DNA of 45,359 nt from Acidimicrobiia bacterium (GCA_040880805.1 JBBDHW010000037.1:1-45359); one strand, 5' to 3'; numbered from the stretch's first letter, positions 9,888-17,521 are shown. Numbers and translations: made by a program. The notes: generated from the sequence alone by a model not told the origin.

Positions 9888-10184
9888 ATGATCCTTGAGC
9901 ATGCAGTCCTCAACGTGAGTTCGGGCGAGGAGCAGAGCTTCGAGCGCGCGTTCGCCGAGGCGAAGGCGATTATCGCGGCGATGTCAGGCTTTCGGTCGCT
10001 CGCCCTCGATCGGTGCATCGAACAGCCGTCGCGCTACCTGCTCCTGGTCGAGTGGGAGCGTCTTGAGGATCACACGGAAGGATTCCGGGGCTCGCGCGAA
10101 TACGAGAAGTGGAGGGATCTCCTCCATCACTTCTACAACCCATTTCCAGTCGTCGAGCACTACGAGCCGCTCATGCGTGCCTGA
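9888..10184 (+). CDS. Antibiotic-biosynthesis-monooxygenase (ABM)-fold protein
   Basis: A 98-residue ferredoxin-like ABM-domain protein: ILEHAVLNVSSGEE, AKAIIAAMSGFRSLALDRCIE, RYLLLVEWERLEDHTEGF and the C-terminal PFPVVEHYEPL match the dimeric alpha/beta-barrel family. Members range from cofactor-free monooxygenases to proteins of unknown role, so the enzyme name should not be taken literally. ATG 9888 is preceded by GCAGGA at a good distance; the longer frame back to 9648 is an antisense shadow of the VOC fragment. Confidence 0.82.
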   Translation: MILEHAVLNVSSGEEQSFERAFAEAKAIIAAMSGFRSLALDRCIEQPSRYLLLVEWERLEDHTEGFRGSREYEKWRDLLHHFYNPFPVVEHYEPLMRA

Positions 10185-10407
10185 GACGCGCGAAGCGCTG
10201 CGGTGGCGCGCAACGCCGGGTTTGTCCATGCCGCAACGGTTCAGCTCGATGGAAGCCTGCCACGCACCCGAGAGCAGACCGGACGCGAGATGCGATGGAT
10301 TCGGCGCGTCGATTCCACCACTCGGTTGCCAGGACCCATCAATCCATCGCCGTGAGGTGACTCGGTGATCGCAGTTGAGGTGCCCGGATCGCGGGCCCCG
10401 CCCCGCG

Positions 10408-10494
10408 GATGTCATCGTCGCGGAACGTGAAGCCGTCCGATCGCGCGCTGTCCTGAACAAACGAGTGATACCGCACCAGCTTTCGATCGGTCAT
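10408..10494 (-). pseudogene. Sulfotransferase N-terminal fragment
   Basis: From ATG 10494 the frame reads KLVRYHSFVQDSARSDGF and TFRDDDI, closely resembling the N-terminus of bacterial aryl/P-loop sulfotransferases just before their PAPS-binding STPPKSGTTW motif. The motif is missing and the frame becomes random, so only ~29 codons survive. The surrounding 10185-10505 interval otherwise shows no gene. The fragment sits 11 bases after the stop of the small membrane-protein gene on the same strand. It is short, so the call is tentative. Confidence 0.35.
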
Positions 10495-10505
10495 CACGCG
10501 AGCGA

Positions 10506-10799
10506 TCAGTTGCTTCGGCGGCGCCGGAAGCGGATCGTCGCCAGCGCCGCGACGATCGCCGCGCCGGTCACTCCCGCGATGATTGCGCCGTTCCGCAACG
10601 TGATGCGCGACCGGTGCCCGCCTTCCTCGGCTTCGACGCTCTCGATGTCGGCGAGGTAGAGCCCTTCGTCGTGCAGTGTGACGTGCGCACCCTGCTCGGG
10701 ATCCTGTCGAGCGGCGTGTCGCAACTGCTCGCGAAAGACTTCGGGACCCACACCGTCCGGTACCTCACCCTGCGCCTCTTCGGCCTCGGTCTCGTCCAC
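10506..10799 (-). CDS. Small protein with one C-terminal membrane helix
   Basis: A 97-residue protein with an acidic N-terminal half (DETEAEEAQGEVPDG), a middle that reads HVTLHDEGLYLADIESVE, and one predicted membrane helix (IIAGVTGAAIVAALATI, about residues 74-90) ending in a positively charged RFRRRR tail. The tail would place the C-terminus in the cytoplasm under the positive-inside rule, with the N-terminal domain outside or the protein tail-anchored. No family recognised. Start GTG 10799; no strong ribosome site. It follows the SelW-like gene on the same strand after a 59-base gap. Confidence 0.6.
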   Translation of the reverse strand: MDETEAEEAQGEVPDGVGPEVFREQLRHAARQDPEQGAHVTLHDEGLYLADIESVEAEEGGHRSRITLRNGAIIAGVTGAAIVAALATIRFRRRRSN

Positions 10800-10858
10800 G
10801 CGCTCACGCTATCGTCCCGTGCGCCTGAGCGAGCTGGTCGGTGAGCAGGGCTTCACGA

Positions 10859-11128
10859 TCACCCCTGCTCGATCTCGGGTCCGAGGCGCGCTCGGATCAA
10901 CGACGCAACCTCACCGTCCTCGGCGTGGCGACCGAGGTCGGCCTTGGAGAAGATCAATTCGTCGTCGAGGGTGACCTCGAAGAGACCACCCGACGACGGG
11001 ACGAGCTCGAGCGATTCGACGCGCGGGCCCCACCCCGTGAGCACTTCGTCCGTCAAACTGACGGCACGTGGTGTGTAGTTTCAAACGCTGCAGTACTCGA
11101 TCCGGATGACGTGCTGGTCGTCCGACAC
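10859..11128 (-). CDS. SelW/SelT/SelH-family selenoprotein with UGA-encoded selenocysteine
   Basis: Read through one in-frame TGA (11083-11081), this is an 89-residue Rdx-family thioredoxin-like selenoprotein. The start GTG 11128 follows GGAGGAGG. The N-terminus HVIRIEYC-S-V-U-NYTPRA has the family's redox motif C13-x-x-U16, followed by SLTDEVLTGWG, the conserved SGGLFEVTLDDELIFSK, and a short C-terminal helix. Without read-through only 65 residues from 11056 would be called, lacking the whole active site. A stem of six perfect base pairs with a GTT loop begins 16 bases after the TGA. SelW-like proteins are thought to act in thiol redox control, with partners poorly known. The selenocysteine machinery (selA, selB, selC, selD) is not in this window and must be elsewhere for this to work. 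Confidence 0.88.
11050..11064 (-). promoter_or_regulatory. Bacterial SECIS hairpin of the SelW-like gene
   Basis: On the minus strand CCGTCA-GTT-TGACGG forms six perfect pairs closed by a three-base loop that starts with G. The loop begins 22 bases after the UGA, within the range described for bacterial SECIS elements, and flanking CACGT/AC-GAA-GTG can extend the stem imperfectly. Seen directly; function inferred. Confidence 0.75.
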
Positions 11129-11186
11129 ATCCCACCTCCTCCACGCGCGGTTACCCGGATAGTGGCACACCGCTACCGTCGTGTGC

Positions 11187-11963
11187 ATGTATGTGGATCT
11201 TCTGTTCGATCCGTTCGGTGCCCGTTGGGTCGACGTGCATGACGGCGCCGTCGCGGCGGAAGCAGCCGGCTTCGACGGCGTGTGGACCTACGACCACCTC
11301 GCCGGCTCCGTGCACGGCGCCTCGGGCGTGCTCGAGTGCTGGACGACCCTCACGGCCATTGCTGCGAGCGTCCCGCGGATCGCCGTCGGGTCGATGGTGC
11401 TCAACGTCGCCAACCGCGACGCCGGCACCCTCGCGGTGATGGCTGCCACGCTGCAGGAGGTCAGCGCCGGGCGTCTCCTCCTCGGCATCGGTGCCGGCGG
11501 CGGAGCCGACACCCCGTACGCCGCCGAGCAGTACGCGCTCGGCCGCGACGTTCCCGGTGCCCGGCGGCGCAGGCGCGCGGTCGAGGACGCGATCGCGACG
11601 CTCCGTCAGGTGTGGACGGGCCGCGCCGATGGAGCTGCCGGATTCCTCCAGCCCCAGCCGCCACCGCCGATCATCGTCGGCGCCTTCGGACCGAAGATGA
11701 GCGAGCTCGCCGGGCGCGTCGCCGACGGCATCAACACGTCAGGCGCCGATCTCATCGCACGGGCCCGCAGCGCGCACACGGGCGCCGGCAATCCGCCCGG
11801 GAGTTTCCTCGTGACCACGTCGGCGAGCCTGAGTTCGGAATGGCTGGACCCCCACGGCGCACGGCGCGCGCAACTGGCTGCACTCGATGTCGACCGGCTC
11901 GTGCTCTTCGTGCGACCGCCGTATACCGACGCGATCCGGCGCCACGCGCGGTGGCTCAGTTGA
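11187..11963 (+). CDS. LLM-class flavin/F420-dependent oxidoreductase (luciferase-like)
   Basis: A bacterial-luciferase-like TIM barrel of 258 residues: YVDLLFDPFGARW, AAEAAGFDGVWTYDH (the typical His/Asp-bearing second strand), LTAIAASVPRIAVGSMVLN, GRLLLGIGAGGG (cofactor phosphate loop) and PPPIIVGAFGPKMSELAGRV. It is shorter than the usual ~330 residues but has a stop in a natural position. Members use FMN or coenzyme F420 in redox steps; which one is used here is unknown. ATG 11187 fits the conserved N-terminus; GTG 11181 is two codons upstream. It diverges from the SelW-like gene across 50-60 bases that must hold both promoters. Confidence 0.85.
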   Translation: MYVDLLFDPFGARWVDVHDGAVAAEAAGFDGVWTYDHLAGSVHGASGVLECWTTLTAIAASVPRIAVGSMVLNVANRDAGTLAVMAATLQEVSAGRLLLGIGAGGGADTPYAAEQYALGRDVPGARRRRRAVEDAIATLRQVWTGRADGAAGFLQPQPPPPIIVGAFGPKMSELAGRVADGINTSGADLIARARSAHTGAGNPPGSFLVTTSASLSSEWLDPHGARRAQLAALDVDRLVLFVRPPYTDAIRRHARWLS

Positions 11964-11970
11964 CCCATCC

Positions 11971-12684
11971 TTACGACTGCGAGCAGGCCCGGATCGCGGC
12001 GTCGGCGGCGGTGTCGGCGGCCAACGTGGCGCCTTCGGCCAGGCGCGCCATCACTTCGAGACGGTCCGGGTGCTTCTCGAAGTAAGCCGTGATCGCCGCC
12101 TCGTTCGGTGTCCCGTCCATGTTGCTCATGTGGAACACCTCTTCGTCGACGCTCCCGTCGGTCGCGCGGTCGCTGATCACGCGGAACACCGACCACGGGA
12201 TGCCGCGCTCCTCGCAGAGCAGCGCGATCGCGGCAGTCTCCATGTCGAGCGACACGACGCCGCGGTCTCGTAGCTCGGCGATGGCGTCGAGGTCGGTCGT
12301 GAGCCCGACCGCGGTGTACATCTTGCCCTGCGGCGTTCCGTCGCCGAGCGGCGCGGGTCGGTACTCGGCGCCCGTCTGGCTGTGCACAACGGCCTCCGGC
12401 AGGATGAGTGTCCCGATCGGGGTCTCGTTCTCCACCGCGCCGGTGATGCCCACGGAAACCACGTGGCCGATCGACATCGCGTCGAGCAGGCGCTCGGTGC
12501 CCGTTGTCGCGTAGTCGATGCCCATCCCGGTGACGATGGCGACGACGTCGCGGTCGCCGAGTGTTCCCGAGTGCACGGTGACGTCGGCGACCTGTGTCTC
12601 CGTGAGCGCCAGTTTCTTGACGAGCGGCGTGAGCTCCATCGGCATCGCGCAGATGAACGCGAAGTGGGCCTGATTCGAGGGCAT
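11971..12684 (-). CDS. 5'-methylthioadenosine/S-adenosylhomocysteine nucleosidase-like protein
   Basis: A 237-residue protein of the PNP/UDP phosphorylase superfamily. It starts HFAFICAMPMELTPLVKKL (MTAN-type N-terminus), has VAIVTGMGIDYAT, the ribose-site GITGAVENETPIGTLIL, VVSLDMETAAIALLCEERGI with the conserved Met-Glu pair that binds ribose, and WSVFRVISDRATDGS with the Asp that protonates the base. It should cleave the glycosidic bond of MTA, SAH or a related nucleoside. Start ATG 12684 matches the family; an in-frame GTG six bases upstream is possible. The same frame extends into a decayed hydrolase gene upstream, which is not part of this protein. Confidence 0.82.
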   Translation of the reverse strand: MPSNQAHFAFICAMPMELTPLVKKLALTETQVADVTVHSGTLGDRDVVAIVTGMGIDYATTGTERLLDAMSIGHVVSVGITGAVENETPIGTLILPEAVVHSQTGAEYRPAPLGDGTPQGKMYTAVGLTTDLDAIAELRDRGVVSLDMETAAIALLCEERGIPWSVFRVISDRATDGSVDEEVFHMSNMDGTPNEAAITAYFEKHPDRLEVMARLAEGATLAADTAADAAIRACSQS

Positions 12685-12765
12685 GTTCACGCCCGAAGCT
12701 TCTCGCGTCCCGCTCCGGACGGCCAGTCCTGAGGCATGATCAACGCTGCGATCTACGCCCTCCTC

Positions 12766-12958
12766 GACGGTGGCGCGCTCGATCCCGAGGGCGATCATCA
12801 GGTCGCGTAACACGTTGGCGTGCGCACCGAGCGAGTAGTCCTGCCTCGCCGTGGACGAACAGCAGCACCGGCCGCCCATCCCCAGGCTCGCCGCCGCCGA
12901 TCCGGTAGGTCAGCCGGTGCCCGTGCAGGAGTACGTCACGCTCCTCGGGGTGCGTCAC
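12766..12958 (-). pseudogene. Alpha/beta-hydrolase remnant with internal deletion
   Basis: Starting at GTG 12958 the reading THPEERDVLLHGHRLTY, then GRPVLLFVHG, is the classic opening of an alpha/beta-hydrolase up to the oxyanion HG. The sequence then switches frame to DYSLGAHANVLRDLMIALGIERATV, which is the block just before the nucleophile elbow. About 30-40 codons between the two blocks are missing and the nucleophile elbow and everything after it are absent. The nucleosidase gene follows immediately. It is a dead fragment. Confidence 0.75.
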
Positions 12959-13001
12959 CCCGCGGAAAACTACCGGACGCGTGGCCGAAGGCGGGACACG
13001 G

Positions 13002-14015
13002 TCAGACGGTCAGGGCCCGCTCGAGCCATCTGCGTTCGATGGGAAAGGTCAACGCGGCACGGGCTTCCTCGACTGGTAGCCACACGGGCGTGAATTTCTC
13101 GTCGCCCGCGCTCTGCGCGCGTCGCCGGCCGGTGCGCAGGCGCATCCGGTAGTAGTGCTCATCGCGTGTGACGTGCCAGCCGGGGCCGGCGTCGGGAAAG
13201 GCGTCGAACTCGCTCACCTGAATCCCGAGGTCGGCGGTGACGACCGCGTCCACATAGCCACTCTCTTCGCCGACCTCGCGGACCGCGGTGTCGGCGGGCG
13301 ACTCGTTCGCTTCGATGTGGCCCTTGGGGAGCCGGATCTCGTCGCGCTCCGGGCGTCGTAAGACCAACACCTCGTCGCCTTCGATGACGACGCCCCCCGC
13401 GGCCGCGTACTGCGTCTCGATCATCTGCAGTTCGCGTCGCAGCCACGCCAACGTGTCGCCGACGGACACGAACTCCAGGGCCGACATGCCGACTGCTCGC
13501 GCGCCCTCGACGTTGTCGAGTCGATCGTCGATGAAGACACACTGCTCGGCATCCACGCCCAACCGATCGGTCATCAGCCGGTAGATCCGTTCGTCGGGTT
13601 TCTCAACTCCTTCCTCGCCCGAGATCACCACCGCGTTCACCAGACGATCCAGCGCGAGCCGGTGCGTAGTCGCGAACCGCACACCGGCGGGCGCATTCGT
13701 CAGAATGCCGGTGCGATAGCGAGGTCGGAGACGGCCGAGGAACTCCTCGAGCCGGTCCTCCAACACCCAGTGCTCGTTGAAGTCAGCGAGCAGGAGCGCG
13801 ACGTCTGGCGCGTCCAACCCGGTGTCGGCGCGGAGAACCGACGCGACATCGTCGATCTCATAGGGAAGGCCGACGGTGTTGATCGCGCCCCAGACCAGCT
13901 CGTTGAACTGATCGGCCTCCACGTCCAATCGCGCTGCCCAGCGCATCCGCCCCAACGCGGTGCGTTCGGGGAGCAACACGCCACCGATATCGAACACGAC
14001 CCCCTCCACTGGCAC
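13002..14015 (-). CDS. HAD-family hydrolase fused to a NUDIX hydrolase domain
   Basis: A 337-residue two-domain protein. Residues 1-195 are a HAD phosphatase: VVFDIGGVLL with the nucleophile Asp at about 9, ILTNAP (motif II), EEGVEKPDERIY (motif III Lys near 139) and CVFIDDRLDNVEGA (motif IV Asp pair near 163). Residues 200-337 are a NUDIX domain beginning QYAAAGGVVIEGDEVLVLRR with a complete NUDIX box from Gly232 to Gly253 (GHIEANE, then REVGEESG). This could couple removal of a pyrophosphate with dephosphorylation of the product; that is inference. GTG 14015 is preferred; GTG 14024, one base after the upstream stop, is also possible. No frameshift is seen at the junction. Confidence 0.85.
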   Translation of the reverse strand: MPVEGVVFDIGGVLLPERTALGRMRWAARLDVEADQFNELVWGAINTVGLPYEIDDVASVLRADTGLDAPDVALLLADFNEHWVLEDRLEEFLGRLRPRYRTGILTNAPAGVRFATTHRLALDRLVNAVVISGEEGVEKPDERIYRLMTDRLGVDAEQCVFIDDRLDNVEGARAVGMSALEFVSVGDTLAWLRRELQMIETQYAAAGGVVIEGDEVLVLRRPERDEIRLPKGHIEANESPADTAVREVGEESGYVDAVVTADLGIQVSEFDAFPDAGPGWHVTRDEHYYRMRLRTGRRRAQSAGDEKFTPVWLPVEEARAALTFPIERRWLERALTV

Positions 14016-14025
14016 ATTGCCCACG

Positions 14026-14805
14026 CTAACCAGCAGCCGGCGATCGCAGCCTTTGCTCGAGCACCACTCCGTAGAGCGCACCGGGGAAGACGTCAGTGAT
14101 CGTCCAACCGGCGGGCTCGCAAATCTGCGTGAGCTCGTCAAGGGAGCACCAGAGCAGGTTGAACCAACTGGTCGCGAGCTCCCGGTAGCGGATGCGGATC
14201 GTGATCTGTCCGCCGAGCCGATTCCGGCGGCGGTTTGCCTCGTGATACGCGAGGTGCACGGGATCGTCGGTTTGGTACGGATCGATACACGTTCCGACGA
14301 TGATCGAGCCGGGGTGGCCGAGCCTCGTGAGTGCGGCGAGAAAGTCCGGCGCTCGCTCGGGGCTCTCCAAGAACCCGAGGTTGTTGCCGAGCGCGAGGAA
14401 CGTATCGAACGGCGGCGGCGTGGTCGCCGCGAGATCGTCGACGGTGCCGAGGAAGCGTTGCCGTACGCCGCGCCGCTCGCACACTTGGAGTGCGCCCGGT
14501 GAGACGTCGAGGGCGACGACATCCTGGTTGTGGTCTTGGAGTGCCAGCGCGGCGCGCCCGGCACCGGCGCCGACGTCGAGCACACGGCCAACCGCGCGAT
14601 CGAGCGCCCATCGGCATCGCTCGCCCCATTTGTCAGGCGCTCCGAAGTAGTTCTGTTCGACCGAGTCGATGTCGACGTATCCGTCGTCGCGCTCGACGAC
14701 GGCGCGACTCTCGCCATGCTCCAGCGCAGCGAGCAGAGCCGCGCCGAACGCGTCTCCAAGCATGGGGGCGCCGCGATCGTCAACCATCGCGACCAGCTTG
14801 CTCAC
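14026..14805 (-). CDS. Class I SAM-dependent methyltransferase
   Basis: A 259-residue methyltransferase with VGRVLDVGAGAGRAALAL as the SAM-binding motif I near residues 72-89, VVALDVSPGALQVCE (acidic residue for ribose), and FDTFLALGNNLGFL in the motif IV region. The N-terminal ~65 residues include SVEQNYFGAPDKW, seen in small-molecule methyltransferases. The acceptor is unknown. Start GTG 14805 begins a normal-length protein. It ends one to ten bases before the HAD-NUDIX gene, so the two are probably co-transcribed. Confidence 0.85.
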   Translation of the reverse strand: MSKLVAMVDDRGAPMLGDAFGAALLAALEHGESRAVVERDDGYVDIDSVEQNYFGAPDKWGERCRWALDRAVGRVLDVGAGAGRAALALQDHNQDVVALDVSPGALQVCERRGVRQRFLGTVDDLAATTPPPFDTFLALGNNLGFLESPERAPDFLAALTRLGHPGSIIVGTCIDPYQTDDPVHLAYHEANRRRNRLGGQITIRIRYRELATSWFNLLWCSLDELTQICEPAGWTITDVFPGALYGVVLEQRLRSPAAG

Positions 14806-14851
14806 TTGTCGTCATGTCGATCCGAACCATTATCGCGGCAACGCAGGTGCG

Positions 14852-15769
14852 CTACTTCCCGAGCTCGCTCAGCCGCTGCGCGAGGGCGCATTCGAGATCC
14901 TCGCGTTCTTGGCGCGTTCGCTCGACTGGCCACGACATGAGATCGACCAGCAGCACGACTTCCGCCCAGGGATGGAAGCTCCGACCGCTGATCTCTTCCC
15001 AGATCCTGACGAACCGATCGGCGGTCTCGAGACCGAAGTTTCCGATCAGGTTGCCGCGACACCACGACACGTCGACCGACGGGGGACCCATGCTCGCTGC
15101 CTGCCAGTCGACGACGCCACTGAGCCGACCGCGGTGCCACAAGACGTTCGCGAGGTGGAAGTCGCGGTGGATGAACACTCGATCGGGATCGAGCCGGGGT
15201 CCATGGAAGATTTCGAGGGCGCGCTCCCAGAGCGCGGGCGCTTGCATCCATGTCGGCGGTTCCCCTGACTCGGGGTCATAGGGCCTGAAGTCGTCGATGC
15301 CGTGTTCGGAGGTCAGTGGTGCCGCGTGTATCGCGGGCAAGACACCAGCGAGGCCGCGCAACCACTGATCGGTGCCCTTCGGCGCTCCGTCGAGTCGGCC
15401 GGGTAGCCGCGCCATCAGGATCGTCGGCACGTCTGTCTCCGCGCCGGTCGGGTCGACGGCCAAGAGTTGCGGCGCGGGAACTGGCGTCGCTTCCAAGCGC
15501 TGCAGCACGCGCGCTTCGCGTCCCGCGATGTCGGGGTCCTTGGCGTGGATGAGTGGAACCACAGAGCGGCGCAAGACCGCTGCGCCAGTCTCACTCGGCC
15601 AGGCCACATACAGGACGTGCATGGCAGAAGATCTCCCGCCCAAGAGCACCCGGACGCGGGTCACTTTCGCGCCGAGGGTCTCTTCGACCCACGCGAGCGT
15701 CTGCGACGGAGGCCGCAGACGAAGCAACCGGTACCGCTCGGCATCGTCCAACGTGTGTGAGGGACTCAC
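14852..15769 (-). CDS. Aminoglycoside-phosphotransferase-like kinase
   Basis: A ~305-residue APH/choline-kinase-fold protein. It has VEETLGAKVTRVRVLLGG (glycine-rich nucleotide loop), the catalytic Brenner motif FIHRDFHLANVLWH (H-x-D-x-x-x-x-N), and the metal-binding GVVDWQAASMGPP. Many actinobacterial members phosphorylate small metabolites or are of unknown role, and antibiotic resistance should not be assumed. Start GTG 15769 is chosen because residues before it in the frame (to 15820) are non-conserved; no ribosome site is obvious. It lies 46 bases upstream of the methyltransferase on the same strand. Confidence 0.83.
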   Translation of the reverse strand: MSPSHTLDDAERYRLLRLRPPSQTLAWVEETLGAKVTRVRVLLGGRSSAMHVLYVAWPSETGAAVLRRSVVPLIHAKDPDIAGREARVLQRLEATPVPAPQLLAVDPTGAETDVPTILMARLPGRLDGAPKGTDQWLRGLAGVLPAIHAAPLTSEHGIDDFRPYDPESGEPPTWMQAPALWERALEIFHGPRLDPDRVFIHRDFHLANVLWHRGRLSGVVDWQAASMGPPSVDVSWCRGNLIGNFGLETADRFVRIWEEISGRSFHPWAEVVLLVDLMSWPVERTRQEREDLECALAQRLSELGK

Positions 15770-15900
15770 GCGGGTCCAGTGTTGTCGGTTCGGCGCCTGA
15801 TAACCGGAGCGACCGCACAACGGCAGATGGAAGACTCGGGGCGCATGGCCGTTTCCGAGCTGGACAGATGTCCGGACCGCTCGCCCACTAGGTTCGGCGC

Positions 15901-16332
15901 ATGCCGAGCGACCTCTCGTTGAAGACGATGAACACTGTCCACCGCGGCCTGCTCAAGATCAGTGGTGGACGCCTGGGATGGAATCTCAGCCGCATGCCGG
16001 TGCTGGAGCTCACGACGACGGGCCGCAAGACCGGCCAGCCTCGCTCGGTGATGCTCACGTCGCCCGTGCAGGATGGTGCGACCATCGTTGTCGTGGCATC
16101 CCGCGGCGGCGACGACCACCATCCGGCCTGGTTCCTCAACCTGCGGGACAACCCGGAGGTCGATGTGGTGATGGACGGCAAACCCAAGCAGCGCATGCAC
16201 GCGCGTGTCGCGACCCAGGAAGAGCGAGCACGCCTGTGGCCCCTCGTCACCGCTGACCACAAGAACTACGCCGGCTACCAGACCAAGACCAAGCGCGAGA
16301 TTCCCCTGGTCCGCTTGGAACCCGTCGAGTAG
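15901..16332 (+). CDS. Deazaflavin (F420)-dependent nitroreductase-family protein
   Basis: A 143-residue split-barrel protein of the Ddn/nitroreductase-quinone-reductase family. The signature is LELTTTGRKTGQPRSVMLTSP, then IVVVASRGGDDHHPAWFLNLRDNP, VDVVMDG and the C-terminal REIPLVRLEPV. Family members bind F420H2 and reduce quinones or nitro compounds; some members bind other ligands. This supports F420 use by the host. ATG 15901 begins at the conserved N-terminus, and it diverges from the kinase-like gene. Confidence 0.9.
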   Translation: MPSDLSLKTMNTVHRGLLKISGGRLGWNLSRMPVLELTTTGRKTGQPRSVMLTSPVQDGATIVVVASRGGDDHHPAWFLNLRDNPEVDVVMDGKPKQRMHARVATQEERARLWPLVTADHKNYAGYQTKTKREIPLVRLEPVE

Positions 16333-16403
16333 TCACCGCCCGGGCGCGAGTTCGCGCAGTCGACGGCGTCGCACGCAAGGAGAATGGCGCCGAAGCGGGA
16401 GGC

Positions 16404-16439
16404 GTGGACAATGTCATCGGAGCCGTGTACATTGTCCAC
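16404..16439. promoter_or_regulatory. Operator-like perfect inverted repeat
   Basis: GTGGACAATGT (16404-16414) and ACATTGTCCAC (16429-16439) are perfect 11-base inverted copies separated by 14 bases, directly before the first codon of a toxin-antitoxin-like pair whose second gene encodes a helix-turn-helix protein. The half-sites are centred 25 bases apart, which suits a dimeric regulator on nearby faces of DNA. Autoregulation is inferred. Confidence 0.65.
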
Positions 16440-16651
16440 GTGACCCGCGGCCGGCACCCGCACAAGGAGATCAACAAGGCACTCGAGGGCGCCGAGAAGG
16501 CTGGCTTCGAGGTGGTGGAGATCCGCAAGGGCCACGTGTGGGGAAGGGTGTCGCGCCGAATGGCCAGGAGCTGACGGTCTGGAGCACTCCGCGAAGCCCC
16601 GAGACGATAGCCAGGCGCATCCGCGAGTTCGTACGCCGACATGCGACGTAG
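16440..16651 (+). pseudogene. HicA-like toxin-type small gene with a one-base frameshift
   Basis: From GTG 16440 the frame reads VTRGRHPHKEINKALEGAEK, AGFEVVEIRKGHVWGRV, then ends early. Shifting frame at about 16548 gives PNGQELTVWSTPRSPETIAR and RIREFVRRHAT to a TAG at 16649-16651, exactly the expected C-terminus of the same small-protein family (charged N-terminus, GHxWGR core, WSTPRSPE tail). One base is missing around GGGTGTCGCG. An in-frame alternative start is GTG 16425. This gene is normally followed by a helix-turn-helix partner, as here. The HicA-like toxin label is an analogy from size and layout, not proven; the frameshift would silence it unless it is a sequencing error or programmed slip. 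Confidence 0.6.
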
Positions 16652-16663
16652 AGGAGACCGACG

Positions 16664-17191
16664 ATGAAGACTTACACGTTCCGACTGGTGGTCGCTGATC
16701 GCATCGACGATGACGGAGCGAACCGCTTGTTCGAGGCGGGGGTTGAGGATGGCGTTCCGGAATCGGGTCCCCAGGGCCATTCGATCGGTTTTGACCGGGA
16801 GTCGTCCTCGTTACAGGAGGCGATCCTGTCGGCGATCGCGGAGGTGGAGTCGGCGGGATTCGACGTTTTGCGAGTCGAACCCGACGAAGTCGTTTCAGCG
16901 GCTGACATCGCCGAGCGCACCGGCAGAAGCCGTCAGTCGGTCTCGTCGTTGATCAATGGAACTCGAGGCCCCGGCGGCTGGCCGCGACCGGTCGCGGGCA
17001 ACGTGCGCAGTCCGTTGTGGCGCTGGAGCGATGTCGGCAGCTGGTTCGAGACATTCGATGGGTCTGAGAAGGTCGACAAGACCGAAGCAGCCGTCGTAAC
17101 CGCGGTCAATGAAGTACTCGCGGCGCGGCGCGCGTTGCGACCGCTCGGCGCGCAGGCGCGCAAGCGACTGCTGCGTCAGCTCGCGAGCTGA
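16664..17191 (+). CDS. Helix-turn-helix DNA-binding protein, antitoxin-like partner
   Basis: A 175-residue protein. The N-terminal ~75 residues (TYTFRLVVADRIDDDG, GHSIGFDRESSSLQEAILSA) resemble a small ligand- or partner-binding fold like HicB-type or sensory modules. Residues ~75-130 hold a MerR/HTH-like segment: VSAADIAERTGRSRQSVSSL, GPGGWPRPV and LWRWSDVGSWF. It follows the frameshifted small gene by 12 bases with a GAGGAG ribosome site, and an 11-base inverted repeat precedes the pair. A role as repressor and antitoxin is inferred from this arrangement. The protein itself looks intact. Confidence 0.8.
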   Translation: MKTYTFRLVVADRIDDDGANRLFEAGVEDGVPESGPQGHSIGFDRESSSLQEAILSAIAEVESAGFDVLRVEPDEVVSAADIAERTGRSRQSVSSLINGTRGPGGWPRPVAGNVRSPLWRWSDVGSWFETFDGSEKVDKTEAAVVTAVNEVLAARRALRPLGAQARKRLLRQLAS

Positions 17192-17237
17192 TCGATGCAG
17201 ATGCCGACGCGCGAAGCGGCGCGCGGGAACTGCTAAG

Positions 17238-17521
17238 AGCTCTCCGACGAGGATCAAGCGCTCCCGGGCGAATGGGTGAACGAAGGATTTCGGCCCGCAC
17301 CCGAGCCTGCGATCCCGGTCGAGGCCGCCTCGTCGGTCGCGCTCTGGGGTGAGGTGCTCGACGACTTCCGGAGGATCGTGGCGTCGCTCGACGAAGCGGC
17401 CCTTCACGTCGAAGCGGCGCGCCGGGCGCGTTGGTATCAGGTCTCCCACGTGAACCGTGAGATCCTGCATCACGCGGCGGAGGTCGGTTGCATGCGCGAC
17501 CTCTACCGCCACATCCACCTA
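17238..17521 (+). pseudogene. DinB-like (mycothiol-transferase-type) protein fragment
   Basis: The frame after the stop at 17235-17237 reads ELSDEDQALPGEWVNEG, SSVALWGEVLDDFRRIVAS, and near its end SHVNREILHHAAEVGCMRDL YRH, which resembles the C-terminal helix with the second metal-binding His of DinB/mycothiol-dependent proteins. No N-terminal four-helix half with the first His is visible, and the normal C-terminal stop is lost because the frame runs into the antisense of the next gene. I read it as a decayed gene. GTG 17276 gives a long artificial frame to 17956. Confidence 0.45.

Noticed and set aside
13002-14783. Long 593-codon frame spanning the HAD-NUDIX gene and upstream DNA
   Set aside because: The part before 14024 is serine/arginine-rich and antisense-frame to a clear methyltransferase on the same strand; only the C-terminal 337 codons are real.
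14852-15769. Kinase-like gene as an antibiotic-resistance gene
   Set aside because: Only the general APH fold motifs are visible; the family is broad and the chromosomal context gives no sign of resistance or mobility.
16537-16576. UGA in the small toxin-like gene as a third selenocysteine codon
   Set aside because: The conserved tail is in a different frame from the UGA, so a frameshift, not read-through, is needed, and no hairpin with a GU loop was seen there.
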